A stretch of DNA of 64,000 nucleotides from Siccibacter colletis (lineage in GTDB: Bacteria; Pseudomonadota; Gammaproteobacteria; Enterobacterales; Enterobacteriaceae), in the NCBI RefSeq assembly GCF_000696575.1, contig NZ_JMSQ01000001.1, positions 186,001 through 250,000 on the forward strand, written 5' to 3'. Positions within the stretch are counted from its first letter, which is position 1. The number at the start of each line of letters is the position of its first letter. Positions 1-8,385 of this stretch are shown here, one piece after another. The notes below the pieces were generated by a model. That model was not told the DNA's origin and did not search any database. It saw only the letters and a list, made by a program, of their open reading frames with translations. Position numbers and translations under genes: made by a program.

Positions 1-440
1 ATAATCATGTCGAGCTTATGCTGGCTCAGCTGCTCAAGCAGCATCTCGTGCGTGGACTCAAAGCAGCGCAGGTGAATTTGCTCATCTTCCACTACCGCGG
101 CATCCAGCACGCCGCTCACCAGGCGTTTTGAGAGCGCATCGGCGACACCAACGTCAAACAGCAGATGCGACTCCTTGCGGTAGTTCACGATGTCCAGCAT
201 CTCCTGGCTTAGCGTAAACATCCGGTCAGCGTAGCGATAGACCAGCTGCCCGAGCTCGCTTGGTTCAAGCCCCCTTCCCTTGCGCTTGAACAGTTTCCCT
301 TCCAGCCGCTCTTCCAGGGCTTTGATCTGCCCGGTAATGGTCTGCGGCGTCAGGTAGAGCGCGTCAGCTGCGCCTACCACGGAGCCTTCTCTGCAAACAT
401 GCCAGAAGTAATACAAGTGATTGTAATTAATATGAGGCAT
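1..440 (-). CDS. nhaR: NhaR, LysR-type activator of nhaA (3' end outside window)
   Basis: N-terminal ~146 residues of a LysR-type regulator that activates nhaA in response to Na+ (family knowledge). The start is the ATG at 440-438, giving [15 protein letters not shown], which matches E. coli NhaR after its first residues; a GGGAGA ribosome site lies just upstream. The helix-turn-helix is visible around residues 15-45 ([20 protein letters not shown]). The beginning of the effector domain follows, and the window edge cuts the gene inside [18 protein letters not shown]. It lies immediately downstream of nhaA on the same strand, 53 bp away, as in the E. coli nhaAR operon. Confidence 0.95.
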   Translation of the reverse strand, partial: MPHINYNHLYYFWHVCREGSVVGAADALYLTPQTITGQIKALEERLEGKLFKRKGRGLEPSELGQLVYRYADRMFTLSQEMLDIVNYRKESHLLFDVGVADALSKRLVSGVLDAAVVEDEQIHLRCFESTHEMLLEQLSQHKLDMI

Positions 441-493
441 AGCGGTTTCTCCCTGAACTATGCCGCTCACCCCATGTGAGCGGCGTGATGGCG

Positions 494-1669
494 TTATGCC
501 TGTTGCGCCGGACGTGAGTAGCGCGCACGCAGCAGAGCGTAACCCGTAACGGCAGCGAGTATCGACCCGCTCAGAATGCCGAGCTTGGCCCAGGCAATAA
601 GCCCGGCATCCACATCGCCAAACGCCAGCGAAGCGATAAAGATCGACATCGTGAAGCCGATACCGCACAGCACCCCGATGGCCATAATCTCTTTGAGCGA
701 GGTTCCCGCCGGCAGCGAGGCCAGACGCAGGCGCACCGCCAGCGCGCAGAACAGCGTGATGCCGATGGGTTTCCCAAGGACCAGTCCGGCGATGATGCCC
801 AGCGGCAGCACCGAGCCCAGTCCGTTCAGGGTCACGCCATCCAGCGATACCCCGGCGTTAGCGAACGCGAACAGCGGCAGGATCAGCCAGGAAACCCACG
901 GGTGCAGCACGTGCTCCAGCGAGCGGGCCGGCGACTTTCCAGCCTGCTCTTTCAGCGGAATAAAGAAGCCGATAATCACCCCGGCAAGGGTAGCGTGTAC
1001 GCCAGATTTCAGCACCGCCGTCCAGAGCACCACGCCCACCAGAATATAGATCCCCGTACGGCGCACGTTGAGTAAATTGAGCAGCGCCAGCACCGCAATC
1101 GCCGCGGCGGCAATCCCCAGCGATACCATCGACAGCTCATGGGTGTAGAACAGCGCGATAATAATGATGGCACCCAGATCGTCGATGATAGCCAGCGCCA
1201 TCAGGAACACCTTCAGCGCTGGCGGCACGCGGCTGCCTAACAGCGCCAGCACGCCAAGCGCAAAGGCGATATCGGTAGCGGCCGGAATGGCCCATCCCTG
1301 ACGGGTAACCGGATCCTGATAATTAAACACCAGATAGAACAGCGCTGGCACCAGCATTCCGCCGAGAGCGGCAATGACCGGAAAAGCAGCCTGCTGCCGC
1401 GTTGCCAGCGACCCCTGCACCATCTCGCGCTTCACCTCAAGGCCGATCAGCAGGAAGAACACCGCCATCAGCGCATCGTTGATCCACAACAGCATGTTTT
1501 TATTGATATCGAGCGCGCCAATGCGCACTTCAACCGGCGTGGCGAGAAAACCCTGATAACCTCCCGCCGTGGCGTCCAGGTTCGCCAGCAGCATAGCCAG
1601 CGCGGCTGCAAAAATCAGCACCACGCCGCCCGCCGCGTCGCTGCTGAAAAAGCGTTGCAAATGTTTCAT
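494..1669 (-). CDS. nhaA: Na+/H+ antiporter NhaA
   Basis: Inner-membrane electrogenic Na+/H+ antiporter for sodium and alkaline-pH homeostasis. The chosen start gives [15 protein letters not shown], 391 residues, close to the 388 of E. coli NhaA; an ATG directly before it and a frame extension of 20 residues exist but do not match the family. Membrane segments run throughout. The transport site is intact: ATDIAF carries the first aspartate and AIIDDLGA the adjacent aspartate pair that binds Na+/H+. It is followed by nhaR on the same strand. In E. coli the gene sits next to dnaJ; here the chitinase cassette separates them. Confidence 0.97.
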   Translation of the reverse strand: MKHLQRFFSSDAAGGVVLIFAAALAMLLANLDATAGGYQGFLATPVEVRIGALDINKNMLLWINDALMAVFFLLIGLEVKREMVQGSLATRQQAAFPVIAALGGMLVPALFYLVFNYQDPVTRQGWAIPAATDIAFALGVLALLGSRVPPALKVFLMALAIIDDLGAIIIIALFYTHELSMVSLGIAAAAIAVLALLNLLNVRRTGIYILVGVVLWTAVLKSGVHATLAGVIIGFFIPLKEQAGKSPARSLEHVLHPWVSWLILPLFAFANAGVSLDGVTLNGLGSVLPLGIIAGLVLGKPIGITLFCALAVRLRLASLPAGTSLKEIMAIGVLCGIGFTMSIFIASLAFGDVDAGLIAWAKLGILSGSILAAVTGYALLRARYSRPAQQA

Positions 1670-1791
1670 CATGATTACTCTCAGGAAATTAGCACAACCG
1701 CCATGATAAGCCAGGCTATTACTCGTCAAAAGCAGTTTATCTTTGCCAATTAACTCGGTAATTACGAAATATAATCTAAGGCTAAACCAAT

Positions 1792-1823
1792 AAAAAAGCC
1801 CCGACCGGAGCGCGTCAGGGCAA
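1792..1823 (-). terminator. Rho-independent terminator after the chitinase gene
   Basis: Read on the minus strand, a 7-bp stem (CCCTGAC with GTCGGGG, one G-U pair) with an 8-nt loop is followed by CTTTTTT. It lies about 50 bp beyond the chitinase stop and would separate its transcript from nhaA. Confidence 0.8.
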
Positions 1824-1871
1824 GGTATCCGCAGAGAAACGTGGATGATGCGGATAAAAGGTGAGGGAAAA

Positions 1872-3959
1872 TCAGTAGGTACCGATATCGGTCCAGACTT
1901 TGTACTGCCCGCTGTTCAGATCCGGTTGTTCACCCTGGGAATACCAGTTCACCTGATAGTTATGGCCTTTCCAGCTCACTTTCTCGAAAGTGCCCCACTT
2001 CGCGCCGTAGATGGTATTCGCATCCCACAGCGGATAAGGTGCCGTACCGCTGGCGCTGTCATCCGGCACAGGCGTTGGCGTCGGGGTTGGCGTCGGGGTG
2101 GGTTCCGGCGTTGGGGTCGGCACAGGCGTATCCGAGCCGGAAGACGACGCGGCGGGAACCACGGTCACGACAAAGCGCTGCTGCGATGACGGTTCATTTT
2201 TACTGTCACGCACAAACAGCGTGAACTGCAGTTCGCTGCTCTGGGTCACCACCGGCACTTCAAACTCAATCACCGATGCGCTTTTATCCGCGACGCTGAC
2301 GCTGGACGGCACACCCCAGCTAAAGCTCAGGGCATCATGGTCGGCGTCGGTTGATGCTTCGCCAGAGAGTTGCAGACGCGAGCCACCCACGACCCGCAGC
2401 TGAATCGCCGCGACCGGTGCATGGTTCACCGACGGCTGCGGCTCGACGTTATCGCCACCGCTGGTATCCGCCACGTTGATGCCTTCGAAATAGAACGGCT
2501 TCATGTCGATCACCTGGGTGGCGATCTCGTAACCCAGCCCTTCGCGGGCGGCATTCACCAGCACGCCGTTGTCCTGATCGATAGTCCAGGTAAACAGCCC
2601 ACCGAGGTTACGACGCGCGGCATATTCGCCTTTTGCTTTGACCGAACGCGGGGTATCAAGCGACATAAACAGTTTGCTCTGCGGGTTCCAGAGATAATCC
2701 GCGTTGGCCACTTTATCGGTATAGACGTTAAAGCCGTTACGCCCTTTCTGGTTTTCCAGGTCAAGGTAGTTATAGATGGTGTCATACCATTCGGTGCTGC
2801 CCGACTCAAAGGAACCGGTGGTAGTGCCCTGCCCGGGCGAGTAACTGCCTTTCAGCGGCGAGAAGTTCTCGATTTCCGCATTGCGCGCATTTCGGGTATA
2901 CCCGGCGTAACCGATGTTAATGCGGTCTGACGGGAAGCCTTCGGCAATAAGATAATCCACCACCGCTTCGATACTCCAGCCGCCAGCGGTAAGCGGAGTC
3001 AGGTTGGTATGGTGGGTCAGGGTTTCTGCCCACGGGGTGCCGAAGAAGTCATAGGTCATGACGTTGATGCCATACAGACCGGCATTCAGCAGCGCCTTCA
3101 CGTTGGAGTAGCCGAGGGTTTCCACCACGGCTGAGCTGGCGATGGAGATTTTTACGTCGCTGCGCCCGGCGGCAGTCAGCTGCTTTTTCAGCTCGGCGAT
3201 AACCAGCGCGTAATTGGCACCATCTTCCGGGCCGTGCGGGTTACCGTTGCCCGGCGCATTCGGGTATTCCCAGTCGATATCCACTTCGCTGAACATCGGG
3301 AACTGTTTGAACAGTTTCACCACGCCCGCGGCAAAAGTTTTGCGTGCAGAATCAGTTTTCGACATTTCGTGGAAGCCATTACTCATGGTCCAGCCGCCGA
3401 TACTCATGGAAAGCGCAAGCGTATGGCCCTGCTGCTTCGCTTTTTGCTGCAGATCGCGCAGCCCGCCAAGCAAACCTTTGCTGTTCTGTTGCGTTACCGT
3501 CGCCGGGTCAATGTCCCAGCCGCTGGTGGTGTGGCCGCAGTTAACATATGACTGAAAGTCACCCCAGGGATCGAGGAAGGTCGGTTCATTGGTGTTCTTG
3601 TTGGTCAGCGCCGCAGCGTTCTCAATGGTGTACTGTTTTTCGCCTTTATCGCCGACAATCCCGAGGAAGCCAAAGACGATTTTGTCATAGGCGGTTGGCG
3701 AGACGTTGGCCAGATCGTAGCCGCGACCGCGGTTACTGGCGGAGTCATCCCCCTGCAGGCGGCCGTCATACTGCGACCAGTCGGTATAGTAGCCAAATAC
3801 TTTTGGCTTACTGGCGGCTTTATATTTGTTGTATACCGGAATTGCGACACGCGCGGAGGTATAGCTATATTTTTCCACCTCACTTGCCGGTTTAAAACCA
3901 TCCGCAGCATTACTGGTTTCAGTCAGGCTGTCGCTTTTGATTAATTTATTTGTTGCCAT
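1872..3959 (-). CDS. GH18 chitinase with PKD-like and CBM5/12 domains, no signal peptide
   Basis: A 695-residue chitinase. Residues ~50-480 form the GH18 barrel: substrate-fold motif SMSIGG (184-189) and catalytic DIDWE with D227, D229 and acid E231; MTYDFFG (~301-307) is the Tyr-Asp motif. Residues ~510-600 resemble a PKD/Ig-like domain. Residues ~611-633 are a Thr-Pro linker. Residues ~641-695 are a CBM5/12 chitin-binding domain rich in Trp and Tyr. The N-terminus ([14 protein letters not shown]) is hydrophilic with no Sec or Tat signal, so export must use another route. A good AAGGA ribosome site precedes the ATG. It diverges from the regulator-muramidase pair, with a holin gene beyond, suggesting holin/endolysin-mediated release. 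Distinct from E. coli ChiA, which is exported by a type II system. Confidence 0.93.
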   Translation of the reverse strand: MATNKLIKSDSLTETSNAADGFKPASEVEKYSYTSARVAIPVYNKYKAASKPKVFGYYTDWSQYDGRLQGDDSASNRGRGYDLANVSPTAYDKIVFGFLGIVGDKGEKQYTIENAAALTNKNTNEPTFLDPWGDFQSYVNCGHTTSGWDIDPATVTQQNSKGLLGGLRDLQQKAKQQGHTLALSMSIGGWTMSNGFHEMSKTDSARKTFAAGVVKLFKQFPMFSEVDIDWEYPNAPGNGNPHGPEDGANYALVIAELKKQLTAAGRSDVKISIASSAVVETLGYSNVKALLNAGLYGINVMTYDFFGTPWAETLTHHTNLTPLTAGGWSIEAVVDYLIAEGFPSDRINIGYAGYTRNARNAEIENFSPLKGSYSPGQGTTTGSFESGSTEWYDTIYNYLDLENQKGRNGFNVYTDKVANADYLWNPQSKLFMSLDTPRSVKAKGEYAARRNLGGLFTWTIDQDNGVLVNAAREGLGYEIATQVIDMKPFYFEGINVADTSGGDNVEPQPSVNHAPVAAIQLRVVGGSRLQLSGEASTDADHDALSFSWGVPSSVSVADKSASVIEFEVPVVTQSSELQFTLFVRDSKNEPSSQQRFVVTVVPAASSSGSDTPVPTPTPEPTPTPTPTPTPVPDDSASGTAPYPLWDANTIYGAKWGTFEKVSWKGHNYQVNWYSQGEQPDLNSGQYKVWTDIGTY
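2064..2129 (-). repeat. Thr-Pro linker repeat inside the chitinase gene
   Basis: A short degenerate DNA repeat (GGCGTTGGCGTCGGGGT units on the plus strand) encodes the [16 protein letters not shown] linker between the PKD-like and chitin-binding domains. Such tracts vary in length between strains by slippage. Confidence 0.8.
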
Positions 3960-4364
3960 TTCATATTCCTTTTACGTGGGTTTATTAAACAGCGGGTAGC
4001 TGTGAAGCTGATAGTAAACAGCCCGTAAGGAATATCGAGTCACAAACCCTCAATTGGTATTACATGAGATTATCAACCGCAATAATTAGTTATAGATATA
4101 TACGCGTCAGCGGATAAGTGTGCCAATGGTGCGCAATGCGCGGCCTTACTGCTTTTCAATATAGTATATATGTATTTTTTAGCGGAAATTATGTGGATGT
4201 TTAGCACAGTTTAACTTGGCTGCTTTTCTGCGAGTCCGGCGTCTATTACGCATCAACAATCGCAACAATGATAAAACAGTGATTGTCAGCCATTTATTCG
4301 CTTTCTAGTATCAGGCCAGCCCCAACAAATACAGCTCTCATTATAAATTTAACCAAGGTGACCC
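3960..4364. other. 405-bp A+T-rich divergent control region, chitinase / ToxR-like regulator
   Basis: No gene seen. The stretch separates the divergent chitinase and ToxR-like regulator genes and is strongly A+T-rich, particularly around 4085-4110 and 4158-4200, unlike the flanking housekeeping genes. It must contain both promoters, and its length and composition suit binding by a wHTH regulator and silencing by H-NS. I could not assign a convincing -35/-10 pair or an operator. Confidence 0.6.
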
Positions 4365-4820
4365 ATGAAGCGTTATCTCATTAATCACAATTGCATTTAT
4401 AACGAAGCAAGAAATGAAATAAAGAATACCGATAGTGCATTAATAATAAAAATGACGGCAATGCGCGCCCGCTGTCTGAGTTTCATTATCGAAAATGCTG
4501 CTGAAGGCATTATTGATAAACAAAAAATGACCTCCGCATTATGGGGAGAGCGCGGTCAGTTCGTCAGCGACGCGAACCTGACGCAGCTGCTCTACCTTAT
4601 CCGCAAAGACTTACGCACCCTCGGGATCAATGACTTCTTTGTCACCATTCCCCGCATGGGCATTCGCGTTAACCAGCAGATCACCGTGGATGTCCTGCCC
4701 GAGGAGAAGATCCGCAAACGCTACGGTATCTGGAAAGTGGTGATCGTTACCGCTTTTGCACTCTCTCTGATCTCGCTTTATGCCGTGTTCGACATGCTTC
4801 AATCGACCCCCAATAGCTAA
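4365..4820 (+). CDS. ToxR/CadC-like membrane-anchored winged-helix regulator
   Basis: A 151-residue protein. Residues ~25-105 look like an OmpR/ToxR-type winged helix: the recognition region includes NLTQLLYLIRKDLRTLGI and ends in the typical wing FFVTIPRMGIRV. A single membrane segment at ~122-142 (WKVVIVTAFALSLISLYAVF) follows, with only a few residues beyond, so there is no sizeable periplasmic sensor domain. It would bind DNA from the inner membrane. The start has an AAGGTGA ribosome site. The muramidase gene starts 10 bp downstream, so both are probably one transcript. Likely role (inference): control of the divergent chitinase and its export genes. The exact family member is not recognised. 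Confidence 0.8.
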   Translation: MKRYLINHNCIYNEARNEIKNTDSALIIKMTAMRARCLSFIIENAAEGIIDKQKMTSALWGERGQFVSDANLTQLLYLIRKDLRTLGINDFFVTIPRMGIRVNQQITVDVLPEEKIRKRYGIWKVVIVTAFALSLISLYAVFDMLQSTPNS

Positions 4821-4830
4821 GGAAATCCTT

Positions 4831-5370
4831 ATGAATCCGATAATTGATGGCATACTGAATATAGAAGGTGGTTACGTTAATAATCCTGCTGACCGGGGTG
4901 GTCCTACCAACTGGGGGATCACCGAAAAAACCGCGCGCGCTCATGGATATGAGGGGGATATGCAGGACCTGTCCCGTGAGGAAGCCTATCGCATTCTGGA
5001 GCAGGATTACTGGATAGCGCCAGGTTTCTATCGCGTAGCCGACCTGTCGCTGCCACTCGCATTCGAGCTATGTGATGCCGGCACTAATGTCGGTCCGGCG
5101 CATCCGTCGCGCTGGCTTCAACGCTGGTTAAATATCTTCAACCGAACCGCTAAAAAATATCCCGACTTAATTATTGATGGCGCTATCGGAAATAAAACTA
5201 TTGAAGCATTGAAAAGCTATCTTGCCTGGCGTGGTAAAGAGGGGGAAAACGTTCTGCTACAGGCATTGAACTGCAGTCAGGGGGAATATTATCTGATGAT
5301 CAGTGAAGCACGGGAAGTAAATGAAGAATTTATTTACGGCTGGATTAGAGAGCGGGTGAAAATTGCGTAA
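4831..5370 (+). CDS. GH108 muramidase/endolysin (TtsA-like)
   Basis: A 179-residue peptidoglycan hydrolase. The N-terminal signature around residues 11-31 (EGGYVNNPADRGGPTNWGIT) is that of glycoside hydrolase family 108, with E12 as the predicted catalytic acid; residues ~111-131 (PDLIIDGAIGNKTIEALKSY) are the C-terminal peptidoglycan-binding segment of these proteins. Length is almost that of Salmonella Typhi TtsA (~180), the muramidase that releases typhoid toxin. No signal peptide is visible, so it needs a holin or similar to reach the wall. The start at 4831 was chosen over an upstream in-frame codon because TAAGGAAA lies at the right distance. No capsid, tail or integrase genes are nearby. 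Confidence 0.9.
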   Translation: MNPIIDGILNIEGGYVNNPADRGGPTNWGITEKTARAHGYEGDMQDLSREEAYRILEQDYWIAPGFYRVADLSLPLAFELCDAGTNVGPAHPSRWLQRWLNIFNRTAKKYPDLIIDGAIGNKTIEALKSYLAWRGKEGENVLLQALNCSQGEYYLMISEAREVNEEFIYGWIRERVKIA

Positions 5371-5381
5371 ATATGAAACAG

Positions 5382-5411
5382 AAAAAGCCCGATATTATTC
5401 GGGCTTTTTTT
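5382..5411. terminator. Bidirectional terminator between muramidase and holin genes
   Basis: A stem AAAAAGCCCGA / TCGGGCTTTTT around an ATATTAT loop has A- and T-tracts on both sides, serving the convergent muramidase (+) and holin (-) genes. Confidence 0.9.
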
Positions 5412-5419
5412 CATGCGGA

Positions 5420-5764
5420 TTATTTTTTTACCAGCGTGTTATTCACAATATAGGCTTTCACCTTATCACCTAACAGCCGCAGGATTGGTGATGCGAATAC
5501 CCCACCCAGGCCAGCGGCCAGCATCACCATATTAAAGCTTAAGTTCCGATCGATTGCGATTACGCTTACGATAAATCCGGTAAAGCATGAAATCGCTATT
5601 TGTGCGAGGCAATCCATAATATTGCGATGAACCTCAGAGTTTTCTTCGCGTTTCATCAGAAAACAAACAAAGCCTCCCCAGCCACCAATCATAATTACGG
5701 TTATTAATATTTCCAGCTCAACCAGAATAATACGGGAAGAAGAAATATGTGCTGCAACACTCAT
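5420..5764 (-). CDS. Phage-type holin (LydA-like), export cassette component
   Basis: A 114-residue membrane protein with three predicted segments at ~11-37, ~50-71 and ~76-97 and a short charged C-terminus (LGDKVKAYIVNNTLVKK). This is the layout of three-helix holins of the LydA type. Holins open the inner membrane for a signal-less muramidase. A GAGGA ribosome site precedes the ATG. The gene converges on the GH108 muramidase gene, and the chitinase lies beyond. In Serratia marcescens (chiWXYZ) and in Salmonella Typhi (TtsA), comparable proteins export chitinases or toxin; the same role is inferred here. No spanin gene was found nearby. Family-level call by topology and context. Confidence 0.8.
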   Translation of the reverse strand: MSVAAHISSSRIILVELEILITVIMIGGWGGFVCFLMKREENSEVHRNIMDCLAQIAISCFTGFIVSVIAIDRNLSFNMVMLAAGLGGVFASPILRLLGDKVKAYIVNNTLVKK

Positions 5765-5916
5765 GAGATAGTCCTCATCATTAAGTTAATTGTGTAAGTC
5801 ATCTTGCGATGGGGAAATACTAACCAGAATTAACTTAGCAGCCTAATAATAACATTCAATTAAATTATTGAGACGCCTGAAATTGCGATAACAACGGCGG
5901 CGAGAGGGCTCACAGC

Positions 5917-6867
5917 TTACCATTTTCTGAATGATGCGATCGTCTGCATCATGGCAACGATCTCTTTCACGTCTGCCAGGTGCCTGTTTTTACGATACCA
6001 GTTAGCGTAGAGAGTTTGTGAGCTGAATTTTAGCTCTTCGGGCAGGGCTAACAACGCAATACTGTATTTTTTCTGGATCTGGAAAAAACGTGCCAGCCGG
6101 TAGGGTAACACGGCGATGCAGGAAGAGTTTTCTACCGCGCTGATAAGTCCATTGATCGAGTCGGTACGGTAACCAATGCGCCGTGAGCGTGCACTGTTTA
6201 ACTCCGGGAGAATAGTATTGCGCTTTCCTTCCGCTAATACCGGCAGCGCATCGGACTGGTACACCGCATGGGGAAATGAAAAAAAGTGATATAACGTCAG
6301 ATCAGGTAGTTCTGCCAGCGGATTATGCAGCGCGCAGACCACGCAATAATCATGAAAATGTTCGATAGCGACATTTTCCACCGCATTATCGACGAGCGGC
6401 TTCAGGGTTAATGCCATATCAGCCGTGCCGCTGGTGAGCGACTCTTTATAATGCTGGGGGTTCTGCGGCGTGGTGGAACAATATTTGATCAGATAGCGCG
6501 TGAAGGGTTCATAGTCGAAGAGCTGGGAGAAGTAATACTGCTCATTAATATCATTACCCAGAATGGTTAATTCCTGCATTACTCCGGGCCGCTGTGGCTG
6601 CTCAAGGGTGGAAGCCACAATATCCAGCACCTGGCTGTAAGCGCTGTGAATTTCCCGTGCCCGGCTGGTGGGTGCCAGACCTTCGCGGGTGCGGACAAAC
6701 AGCTCTTCGCTGTAAACATTTTGCAGGCGCTGTAGTGCCTGAGAAATGGCGGCGGGCGTTACCTGAAGCCGCTTCGAAGCACGGGTGGCGTTGCCAGCGC
6801 TAATCACCGCATCAAGAACCTTAATCAAATTTAAATCGAAATCCTTGATTACAGGGTTAGCGCTCAT
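5917..6867 (-). CDS. LysR-family transcriptional regulator of the chitinase cassette
   Basis: A 316-residue LysR-type regulator. The winged helix-turn-helix occupies residues ~10-70 (LNLIKVLDAVISAGNATRASKRLQVTPAAISQALQRLQ). The effector domain follows. The N-terminal style resembles the LeuO/YbeF/NodD branch. The ATG at 6867-6865 follows GAGGGG at short spacing. It is codirectional with the holin gene, 152 bp upstream of it, and closes the cassette before dnaJ. Serratia chitinase export is also controlled by a LysR regulator (ChiR), so a role in switching on chitinase and holin genes is a reasonable inference. The effector is unknown. Composition is A+T-richer than dnaJ/dnaK. Confidence 0.85.
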   Translation of the reverse strand: MSANPVIKDFDLNLIKVLDAVISAGNATRASKRLQVTPAAISQALQRLQNVYSEELFVRTREGLAPTSRAREIHSAYSQVLDIVASTLEQPQRPGVMQELTILGNDINEQYYFSQLFDYEPFTRYLIKYCSTTPQNPQHYKESLTSGTADMALTLKPLVDNAVENVAIEHFHDYCVVCALHNPLAELPDLTLYHFFSFPHAVYQSDALPVLAEGKRNTILPELNSARSRRIGYRTDSINGLISAVENSSCIAVLPYRLARFFQIQKKYSIALLALPEELKFSSQTLYANWYRKNRHLADVKEIVAMMQTIASFRKW

Positions 6868-6929
6868 ATCCCCTCACCAGGCATGAATTTATTGAAGAAA
6901 CGAGACTATAACGTTATTAGAATTGGCTT

Positions 6930-7077
6930 TGATAACTTTTATTATCATTTGAAGTACAGAGAGGCAGTAAAGCGAAATCACTAAAAATAAATTATCAACA
7001 GCAGACTAACTGCAGCGAATCATTTGATAACTTTGACTTAAGAAAACATAATAAGATTCTTCTTAATAAGAAGAAAT
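6930..7077. promoter_or_regulatory. Palindromes upstream of the LysR gene, candidate operators
   Basis: Two inverted repeats stand out in the 290-bp A+T-rich gap: TGATAA-N6-TTATCA at 6930-6947, and a near-perfect TTCTTCTTA/TAAGAAGAA dyad at 7056-7077 that also fits a LysR-type T-N11-A spacing. Another TGATAA lies near 7024. They may bind the adjacent LysR protein (inference); no core promoter was assigned. Confidence 0.35.
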
Positions 7078-7104
7078 AATGAGCAGCTTCGCCAATTGAG
7101 GAAA

Positions 7105-7138
7105 TAAAAAACCCCGACCTCCATTTCGGAATCGGGGT
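7105..7138 (-). terminator. Terminator of the dnaKJ transcript
   Basis: On the minus strand ACCCCGATTCC, a short loop, and GGAGGTCGGGGT are followed by TTTTTTATT, about 20-50 bp past the dnaJ stop. Confidence 0.9.
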
Positions 7139-7160
7139 GGGGTATCACCGCGCAAAAAGA

Positions 7161-8303
7161 TTAACGCGTCAGATCGTCAAAGAACTTTTTCACACCGTCG
7201 AAGAAGCTTTTTGACCGCGGGCTATTGTGCTCGCCGGTCGGGCCACCAAAGCTCTCCTGCAGATCTTTCAGCAGCTGCTTCTGTTTTTCGTTCAGGCTAA
7301 CCGGGGTTTCAACTACCACGCGGCACAGCAGGTCACCCTGCGCGCCACCGCGTACCGATTTCACGCCTTTACCGCGCATGCGGAACAGCTTACCGGTCTG
7401 GGTTTCGCTCGGCACTTTAAGCATCACGCGACCATCAAGGGTCGGCACTTCAATCTCGCCGCCCAGGGCTGCCATCGCAAAGTTAATCGGCACTTCACAG
7501 TACAGGTTGTTGCCTTCGCGCTCGAAGATCGGGTGCTGTTTTACCTGCACCTGAACATAGAGATCGCCTGCCGGTGCGCCGTGCTCGCCGGCTTCACCTT
7601 CGCCTGCCAGACGAATGCGGTCGCCGGTGTCCACGCCCGCCGGGATTTTAACCGACAGGGTTTTGGATTTTTCCACGCGACCGTGGCCGTGGCATTTGTT
7701 GCACGGATCTTTAATGATGGTACCGCGGCCCTGACAGTGCGGACACGCCTGCTGTACCGCAAAGAAGCCCTGACGCATCTGAACCTGGCCTGCGCCGTGG
7801 CAGGTCGGACAGGTCTGCGGCTGGGTACCGGGTTTAGCGCCGTTGCCGTGGCAGACATCACACTCTTCCAGCGTCGGAATGCGGATCTCTTTGGTCACGC
7901 CGCGTACCGCTTCTTCCAGCGTCAGCTCCATGTTGTAGCGCAAATCGGAGCCACGCGCGGCGCGACGACCGCGGCCGCCACCGAAGATGTCACCGAATAC
8001 GTCGCCAAAGATATCGCTGAAGTCGGCACCGCCGCCGCCGAAGCCGCCGCCATAACCACCACCGCCCATGCCGCCCTGTTCAAAGGCCGCATGACCGTAC
8101 TGATCGTAGGCCGCACGCTTCTGCGCATCGGTCAGAATTTCGTAGGCTTCTTTAATCTCTTTAAATTTGCCTTCGGCCTCTTTGTCACCCTGGTTACGGT
8201 CCGGGTGAAACTTCATGGCCAGGCGCTTATACGCCTTTTTGATTTCACGCTCTTCCGCTGTTTTCGGAACGCCTAAAACCTCGTAATAGTCTCTTTTCGC
8301 CAT
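7161..8303 (-). CDS. dnaJ: Co-chaperone DnaJ (Hsp40)
   Basis: Cytosolic Hsp40 that delivers substrates to DnaK and stimulates its ATPase. 380 residues versus 376 in E. coli. J domain 1-70 with H33-P34-D35; Gly/Phe-rich region ~75-110, slightly expanded with extra glycines; zinc-binding domain with four CxxCxGxG repeats ([32 protein letters not shown]); C-terminal substrate domains. The start at 8303 ([11 protein letters not shown]) is conserved, and an upstream in-frame codon is not used. It lies 82 bp after dnaK and is presumably cotranscribed from the heat-shock promoter. Confidence 0.98.
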   Translation of the reverse strand: MAKRDYYEVLGVPKTAEEREIKKAYKRLAMKFHPDRNQGDKEAEGKFKEIKEAYEILTDAQKRAAYDQYGHAAFEQGGMGGGGYGGGFGGGGADFSDIFGDVFGDIFGGGRGRRAARGSDLRYNMELTLEEAVRGVTKEIRIPTLEECDVCHGNGAKPGTQPQTCPTCHGAGQVQMRQGFFAVQQACPHCQGRGTIIKDPCNKCHGHGRVEKSKTLSVKIPAGVDTGDRIRLAGEGEAGEHGAPAGDLYVQVQVKQHPIFEREGNNLYCEVPINFAMAALGGEIEVPTLDGRVMLKVPSETQTGKLFRMRGKGVKSVRGGAQGDLLCRVVVETPVSLNEKQKQLLKDLQESFGGPTGEHNSPRSKSFFDGVKKFFDDLTR

Positions 8304-8330
8304 CGCTGTTACAGCCCTCAACATGAATAA

Positions 8331-8360
8331 ACGGGCGTGGAGGAAACCCTCAACGCCCGT
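8331..8360 (-). other. dnaK-dnaJ intercistronic stem-loop
   Basis: A perfect 8-bp stem (ACGGGCGT / ACGCCCGT) with a 14-nt loop lies in the gap between dnaK and dnaJ. It is followed by only three T residues, so it is a weak terminator at most; it could stabilise upstream mRNA or tune the dnaK:dnaJ ratio. Confidence 0.55.
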
Positions 8361-8385
8361 GTCAGTCTTACCCGTTCAAGGGCGA

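Noticed and set aside
1670..1729. 20-residue N-terminal extension of NhaA
   Set aside because: Does not match the conserved family start MKHL; no ribosome site at the upstream codon.
4831..5764. Prophage remnant reading of the muramidase and holin genes
   Set aside because: No integrase, capsid, tail or replication genes nearby, and the pair is tied to a signal-less chitinase with regulators. Export function fits better, though the genes are of phage ancestry.
7227..8276. 349-codon open frame antisense to dnaJ
   Set aside because: Shadow frame of the zinc-finger and Gly/Phe-rich coding sequence.
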